Below are positions 15,415 to 19,466 of a stretch of DNA of 19,466 nt, piece by piece (position 1 is the first letter of the stretch; each line of letters opens with the position of its first letter). This DNA comes from JAUYQR01 sp031377265 (GTDB taxonomy: Bacteria > Pseudomonadota > Alphaproteobacteria > Rhodobacterales > Rhodobacteraceae). Under the pieces are notes generated by a model that had not been told where the DNA came from, did no database searches, and saw only the letters and a list, made by a program, of their open reading frames with translations. The translations under genes were made by a program, and so were the position numbers. The stretch covers positions 1-19,466 of the forward strand of contig NZ_JANMET010000098.1 in NCBI RefSeq assembly GCF_031377265.1, in the 5' to 3' direction.

Positions 15415-17049
15415 ATGACCAAACAAATGAAAGCGGCCGATCTGCATCCGGCCGCCGGCATGTATGCCGAAGAACTGAAGGCCGGCAAAATCAGCCGCCG
15501 CGAATTTCTGAGCCGCACGACGGCACTGGGCATTTCTGCTGCTGCGGCCTATGGGATTATGGGTCTTGATGCGCCGGTCCAGGCACAAGAGGCCAAGGTC
15601 GGTGGCATGATCCGCTGCGGGATGGAAGTCCGCGGCACCAAGGATCCGCGCCTGGCCGACTGGCCGCAGATCGCCAACGTCTACCGCGGCTGGCTGGAAT
15701 ACCTGATCCAGTACAACTCCGACGGCACCTTCGAAGGCCGCCTGCTGGAAAGCTGGGAAGCCAATGCCGATGCCACCCAGTACACACTGAAGGTGCGTCC
15801 GGGCGTGACCTGGAACAACGGCGATGCCTTTACCGCCGATGATGTGGTTCGCAACTTCGCCCGCTGGGCCGACGGCAACGTCGAAGGCAACGCGATGGCG
15901 AGCCGCTTCCCCGGCCTCGTGGACGAAGCGACCAAAACCCTTCGTGACGGCGCAGTCGTCAAGGTCGACGACAATACCGTGCAACTGAATATGTCGGTTT
16001 CGGACGTCGCCGTGGTTCCGAACCTCGCCGATTACCCGGCGGCCGTTGTTCACTCCAGCTATGTTGACGGCGATGATCCTGCCGTGAACCCGATCGGCAC
16101 CGGTCCTTACGTTCCGCAGGAAGTGTCTGTGGGCCAGAAGGCCGTTCTCGTGCGTGCGCCAAACCACACCTGGTGGGGCGGAACCGCGCCGTTGGACGAA
16201 ATCCAGTACATCGACTTTGGCACCGATCCTTCGACCATGGTGTCGCTGGCTGGTTCCGACGAGATCGACATGAACTATGAGACTACGGGCGATTTCATCG
16301 AGCAGCTTGATGCGCTTGGGTGGAAGAAGCTTGATGTCGTGACTGCCGCGACCATCGTCATTCGGATGAACTCGGCCTCAAGCGAGCTTTACAAGGACAA
16401 AGCCGTGCGTCAGGCGATCCAGCTTGCGGTCGATCCGAAGGTCGTGCTGGAACTGGGCTACAACAACCTCGGAACCACCGCTGAAAACCACCACGCCTGC
16501 CCGGTTCACCCGGAATACGCAGCACTTCCCGCTCAGGTGGTCAATGCTGCCGGGTTGAAGCCAGCGCTGGAAGCAGCCGGTCTGGCCGATGCCGAGATGG
16601 AAGTCATCTCGCTTGACGACGGCTGGGAGGCTGCCACCACCGCGGCAGTCGTGGCGCAGTTGAAGGACGCTGGTGCGAACATCAAGCACACGGTCATGCC
16701 GGGTTCGACCTTCTGGAACGACTGGCAGAAGTACCCGTTCTCTTCCACCACCTGGAACCATCGTCCGCTCGCGGTCCAGAACATGTCGCTGGCTTACACC
16801 TCGACCGGTTCGTGGAACGAGACCGGCATGGCGAGCGCGGACTTCGACGCTGCGATGACCAAGGCTCTGGCGCTGGCCGATGCCGATGCACGGCGCGAGG
16901 TCATGGTGACGCTGGAGACGATCCTTCAAGACGAGGGTTACATCATCCAGCCCTACTGGCGCTCGCTGTTCGCGCACGCCAAAGAAGGCATCAACGTCGA
17001 GCGGCATCCGTCGAACGAGCATCACCACTACAAGTGGTCGATCGCCTAA
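15415..17049 (+). CDS. ABC transporter solute-binding protein, family 5 (peptide/nickel type), Tat-exported
   Basis: This 544-residue periplasmic binding protein is of the DppA/OppA type. A twin-arginine signal is clear: SRREFLSR (Arg28-Arg29), then a hydrophobic stretch ALGISAAAAYGIMGLD and probable cleavage after VQA at residue 57. The mature part has family 5 features such as LLESWEANADATQYTLKVRP, FTADDVVRNFARW and the NPIGTGPYVPQE block. The ATG at 15415 has AGGGAG 6 bases upstream. The frame is open further 5' to 15154 but without a better start. Substrate class (peptide, opine, other) cannot be fixed from sequence. Two permease genes follow after a hairpin. Confidence 0.92.
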   Translation: MTKQMKAADLHPAAGMYAEELKAGKISRREFLSRTTALGISAAAAYGIMGLDAPVQAQEAKVGGMIRCGMEVRGTKDPRLADWPQIANVYRGWLEYLIQYNSDGTFEGRLLESWEANADATQYTLKVRPGVTWNNGDAFTADDVVRNFARWADGNVEGNAMASRFPGLVDEATKTLRDGAVVKVDDNTVQLNMSVSDVAVVPNLADYPAAVVHSSYVDGDDPAVNPIGTGPYVPQEVSVGQKAVLVRAPNHTWWGGTAPLDEIQYIDFGTDPSTMVSLAGSDEIDMNYETTGDFIEQLDALGWKKLDVVTAATIVIRMNSASSELYKDKAVRQAIQLAVDPKVVLELGYNNLGTTAENHHACPVHPEYAALPAQVVNAAGLKPALEAAGLADAEMEVISLDDGWEAATTAAVVAQLKDAGANIKHTVMPGSTFWNDWQKYPFSSTTWNHRPLAVQNMSLAYTSTGSWNETGMASADFDAAMTKALALADADARREVMVTLETILQDEGYIIQPYWRSLFAHAKEGINVERHPSNEHHHYKWSIA

Positions 17050-17062
17050 ATCTGGTGTGATC

Positions 17063-17101
17063 GGTCCGGGCGCGCCATCAGGCGCTGCCCGGACCCTTTT
17101 T
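17063..17101 (+). terminator. Intrinsic terminator-like hairpin between binding protein and permease genes
   Basis: GGTCCGGGCGCGCC pairs with GGCGCTGCCCGGACC around the loop ATCA, with one bulged T, and is followed by a run of five T at 17097-17101. This is a standard Rho-independent form. It starts 14 bases after the binding-protein stop, so it probably lets only part of transcription continue into the permeases. Such a hairpin would give more binding protein than membrane protein. Confidence 0.8.
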
Positions 17102-17165
17102 CCATGATTATTCCCGCCGCTTTTCCCAGTGGCATGACGCCCCTTGGCGCAGAGGAATGCTCTCC

Positions 17166-18251
17166 ATGCTCAAATTCATAGCCCGGCGCCTTGGACTGAT
17201 GCTTCTGACAGCGCTTGCGCTGACGTTCATCGTGTTCTTTCTGACCAACCTGCAGCCCAACCTGGAAAAACTGGCGCGGACCGAGGGGTCGGTGCGGATG
17301 ACCGAGGAGGCGGTGGTCGACTGGATCGCGCAGAACGGCCATGCCGGATCAGTGTATCGTCGCTACGCCGAATGGATGGGCCTGATGCCCGGCTGGGTGC
17401 TGACAGATGAAAAGGGCACCGAGCGGGGCCGTTGCATCAACGCCAGCAACACGCCCGAAACCGCGCCAACCTACTGCGGTGTGCTGCAGGGTGACTGGGG
17501 CTATTCGACATTCTTCAAAAAGCCGGTGTTTGCGTCACTGGGCGAAAAGCTGGCGGCAACCGGCTGGCTGATGCTGGCCGTAATGCTGGTGATGGTGCCC
17601 TCGGCGCTGTTGATCGGGGTGCTGTCGGGCATGCGCGAAGGGTCACGGCTGGATCGCAGCCTGTCAACCTTCTCCATCGCCTCGACGGCCACGCCGGAAT
17701 ATGTGTCCGGGGTCATTTTGGTGGCGCTGCTGGCGTCACCGGTTGTCGGGCTGTCGCCGCTGTTGGCCAGTTGGGGCTGGATCGACGGCAAGATCCTGTT
17801 CCTGGGCACCGCCACCTCGGCGCTGGACGACATCACGTTCTGGAACTTCGGGCTGCCGGTGATGACGATCGCGCTCTATGGCATCGGCTATATCGCGCGG
17901 ATGACCCGCGCCTCGATGACCGAGGTGATGACGGCGCAATACATCCGCACCGCGCGTCTGAAGGGTGTGTCCTTTGGGCAAGTGGTGATGCGGCACGCGC
18001 TGCGCAACGCGCTGATCGCGCCGTTCACGGTGATCATGCTGCAGTTTCCATGGCTGCTGAACGGCGTGGTGATCGTGGAAACCCTGTACAACTACAAGGG
18101 CTTCGGCTGGACGCTGGTCCAAGCTGCCGGCAACAATGACATCAACCTGCTGATGGGATGTTCGGTCGTGGCGGTGTTTGTGGTGCTGGTGACCCAGCTC
18201 ATTTCGGACATCGGCTATGTCTTCCTGAACCCCCGCATCCGTTTGTCCTGA
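17166..18251 (+). CDS. ABC transporter permease, DppB-like
   Basis: This is a 361-residue inner-membrane permease of the binding-protein-dependent (BPD_transp_1) family. TM1 is at about 10-28; further membrane segments are at about 132-155, 175-195, 228-247, 284-305 and 328-348. The ATPase-contact (EAA-like) loop is YIRTARLKGVSFGQVVMRHA at about 259-278. The first periplasmic loop (about 29-130) is longer than usual and contains two cysteines (Cys90, Cys104) that could form a disulfide. The start at 17166 is chosen because AGAGGA lies 9 bases upstream; the in-frame ATG at 17157 directly abuts that site. The next permease starts 10 bases after its stop. Confidence 0.92.
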   Translation: MLKFIARRLGLMLLTALALTFIVFFLTNLQPNLEKLARTEGSVRMTEEAVVDWIAQNGHAGSVYRRYAEWMGLMPGWVLTDEKGTERGRCINASNTPETAPTYCGVLQGDWGYSTFFKKPVFASLGEKLAATGWLMLAVMLVMVPSALLIGVLSGMREGSRLDRSLSTFSIASTATPEYVSGVILVALLASPVVGLSPLLASWGWIDGKILFLGTATSALDDITFWNFGLPVMTIALYGIGYIARMTRASMTEVMTAQYIRTARLKGVSFGQVVMRHALRNALIAPFTVIMLQFPWLLNGVVIVETLYNYKGFGWTLVQAAGNNDINLLMGCSVVAVFVVLVTQLISDIGYVFLNPRIRLS

Positions 18252-18261
18252 GGAGGATGAT

Positions 18262-19466
18262 ATGACCGATCTTTTGAGTTGGACGGGTGTTGCGGGAACG
18301 GTGCTGAACCCGGTGCTGTTGGTGCTGATTGGCCTGTGGCTGTTGGCCGTGGTGGCGCAAATCGTGGTGTCGTTCCTGCCTGCAGGCCAGCCGGTGCTGC
18401 CAATGGGCGGCGGCACGATGGGCCTGGCGCAAAGCCCGGTGGACCGGGTGGCGGGGCTGGCGCGGTATGTAATGCTGGCCATTGCAGCGGTGCTGCTGGC
18501 CTATCTGGTGGCGGGGCTGGTGCTGCCTGGCCTCACCGCCAAGGGGATCATCGGATCGGTATCGGCGCGGTTCTGGCCGGTGTGGCTGGCGTTGATCGTG
18601 ACCTTCGCGCTGTCGATCACCTTTCGGCGCAAGCTTGGGCTCTATGGCAAGCTGTTCGACAGCCCGGTGGGGATGATCGGCTTTGGCATCGTGATGTTCT
18701 GGGTGTTCACCGCGATTTTTGCGGGCATGATCATCACTTTCGACCCGATTGCGCAGCTGTCCGGCCTGAAGAACGCGGTGCCCGGATCGCCGCTGAAGGA
18801 CGCGGCTGAGGGCGCTTATCCCTACTACCTTCTGGGTGGCGACCACCTTGCCCGCGACGTGTTCAGCCGGATGGTGATGGGCGCGCGTTCGGTGCTGTCA
18901 ATCGCCCCAGCCGCCACGGCCTTCGCCTTCATGGTTGGCGTGACGCTGGGCCTGCCTGCGGGCTATCTTGGCGGCAAGTTCGACACCGCACTGTCGTTCA
19001 TCGCCAACCTCGTGCTGGCCTTCCCGGTGATCTTGCTGTTCTACCTGCTGGTCACCCCCGAGATCGCCAAGACCCGCTTCAACATCATCGACTTTCTGCT
19101 GCCCGGCGACGCGGGTGCCGCCTGCAAGGCCCTGACCAGCTGGACCCCGTCCTTTCCGATGTGCATGACCATTCCCGAAGCGATGGCGGGCGTGCTGTTC
19201 CTGTTTCCGATCATCTTTCTGGTGGTCCTGTGGAACAGCCGCTTTTTCACCCAGCCCGCCACCCGCAACCTCTATGTCGGCATCACGCTGGTGATCGGGC
19301 TGTGGTTCTACTTTGGCCTTGCCTTCAACGCCGACCCGCTGGGGATCGTGTCGCTTCCCGCCAACATCCTGATCGTGTTCGTGTCGGTGGTGTTCGTGAA
19401 CTCGCCCACCGTGTTCCGCATCGTGCGCGGCATCGTGATGGACCTGAAGGCGCGGGATTATGTGGC
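18262..19466 (+). CDS. ABC transporter permease, DppC-like, unusually large; 3' end outside window
   Basis: The start ATG at 18262 has AGGAGG 5 bases upstream, and the frame is open for 401 codons to the window edge. Residues 136-255 look like the normal DppC N-terminal half: a membrane segment, then LGGDHLARDVFSRMVMGARS (191-210) and VTLGLPAGYLGGKFDTALSF. In front of this are about 130 extra residues with about three hydrophobic segments. Between the segment LVLAFPVILLFYLLV and the EAA loop start VFRIVRGIVMDLKARDYV lies an insertion of about 100 residues with further membrane segments and two cysteines (288, 301). The EAA loop therefore begins near residue 384, where ordinary DppC proteins reach it near 190-200. 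The rest and any ATPase gene lie beyond the window. Confidence 0.88.
   Translation, partial: MTDLLSWTGVAGTVLNPVLLVLIGLWLLAVVAQIVVSFLPAGQPVLPMGGGTMGLAQSPVDRVAGLARYVMLAIAAVLLAYLVAGLVLPGLTAKGIIGSVSARFWPVWLALIVTFALSITFRRKLGLYGKLFDSPVGMIGFGIVMFWVFTAIFAGMIITFDPIAQLSGLKNAVPGSPLKDAAEGAYPYYLLGGDHLARDVFSRMVMGARSVLSIAPAATAFAFMVGVTLGLPAGYLGGKFDTALSFIANLVLAFPVILLFYLLVTPEIAKTRFNIIDFLLPGDAGAACKALTSWTPSFPMCMTIPEAMAGVLFLFPIIFLVVLWNSRFFTQPATRNLYVGITLVIGLWFYFGLAFNADPLGIVSLPANILIVFVSVVFVNSPTVFRIVRGIVMDLKARDYV

Overview
The window is a GC-rich stretch that reads as a chromosomal segment of an alphaproteobacterium, most probably a Rhodobacterales (Rhodobacteraceae/Paracoccaceae) member. The main reasons are the gene order pyrH-frr-uppS-cdsA-dxr-rseP-bamA-ompH-fabZ-lpxA-lpxI-lpxB, the use of lpxI (typical of alphaproteobacteria) rather than lpxH, and protein sequences that look rhodobacterial by eye. 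The organism call is inference; no search was run.

Layout. (1) 1-612, + strand: the 3' part of mnmA (tRNA 2-thiouridylase), cut by the window edge. (2) 613-725: a short control region with an 18-bp perfect palindrome and a CtrA-like motif. (3) 726-1199, +: a small exported DUF2059 protein that converges on and overlaps the end of lpxB. (4) 1183-13172, - strand: a 12-gene cell-envelope and housekeeping cluster. Read from its 5' end it is pyrH (UMP kinase), frr (ribosome recycling), uppS (undecaprenyl-PP synthase), cdsA (CDP-diacylglycerol synthase), dxr (isoprenoid MEP pathway), rseP (site-2 protease), bamA and ompH (outer-membrane protein assembly), fabZ (fatty acids), and lpxA, lpxI and lpxB (lipid A). 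Many junctions are 1-4 bp stop/start overlaps. The clear breaks are pyrH/frr, frr/uppS, rseP/bamA and ompH/fabZ. lpxD, which often lies between ompH and fabZ, is not here. (5) 13293-14189, +: miaA (tRNA dimethylallyltransferase), divergent from pyrH. (6) 14190-14348: a gap with two consensus DnaA boxes inside interleaved inverted repeats. (7) 14349-19466, +: an AraC-type regulator followed by an ABC importer set of the peptide/nickel type. This set has a Tat-exported family 5 solute-binding protein, a terminator-like hairpin, a DppB-like permease and a DppC-like permease. The last gene runs off the right edge.

How it works together: the minus-strand cluster links isoprenoid carrier lipid, phospholipid, lipid A and outer-membrane protein assembly in one block. 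The plus-strand importer is probably controlled by the adjacent AraC protein, perhaps through CGCAA(AA) repeats upstream of the binding-protein gene. The last permease is much larger than ordinary DppC proteins and is the most unusual protein here. I found no tRNA or rRNA gene, CRISPR array, insertion sequence or phage gene, and no gene-free stretch longer than about 270 bases.
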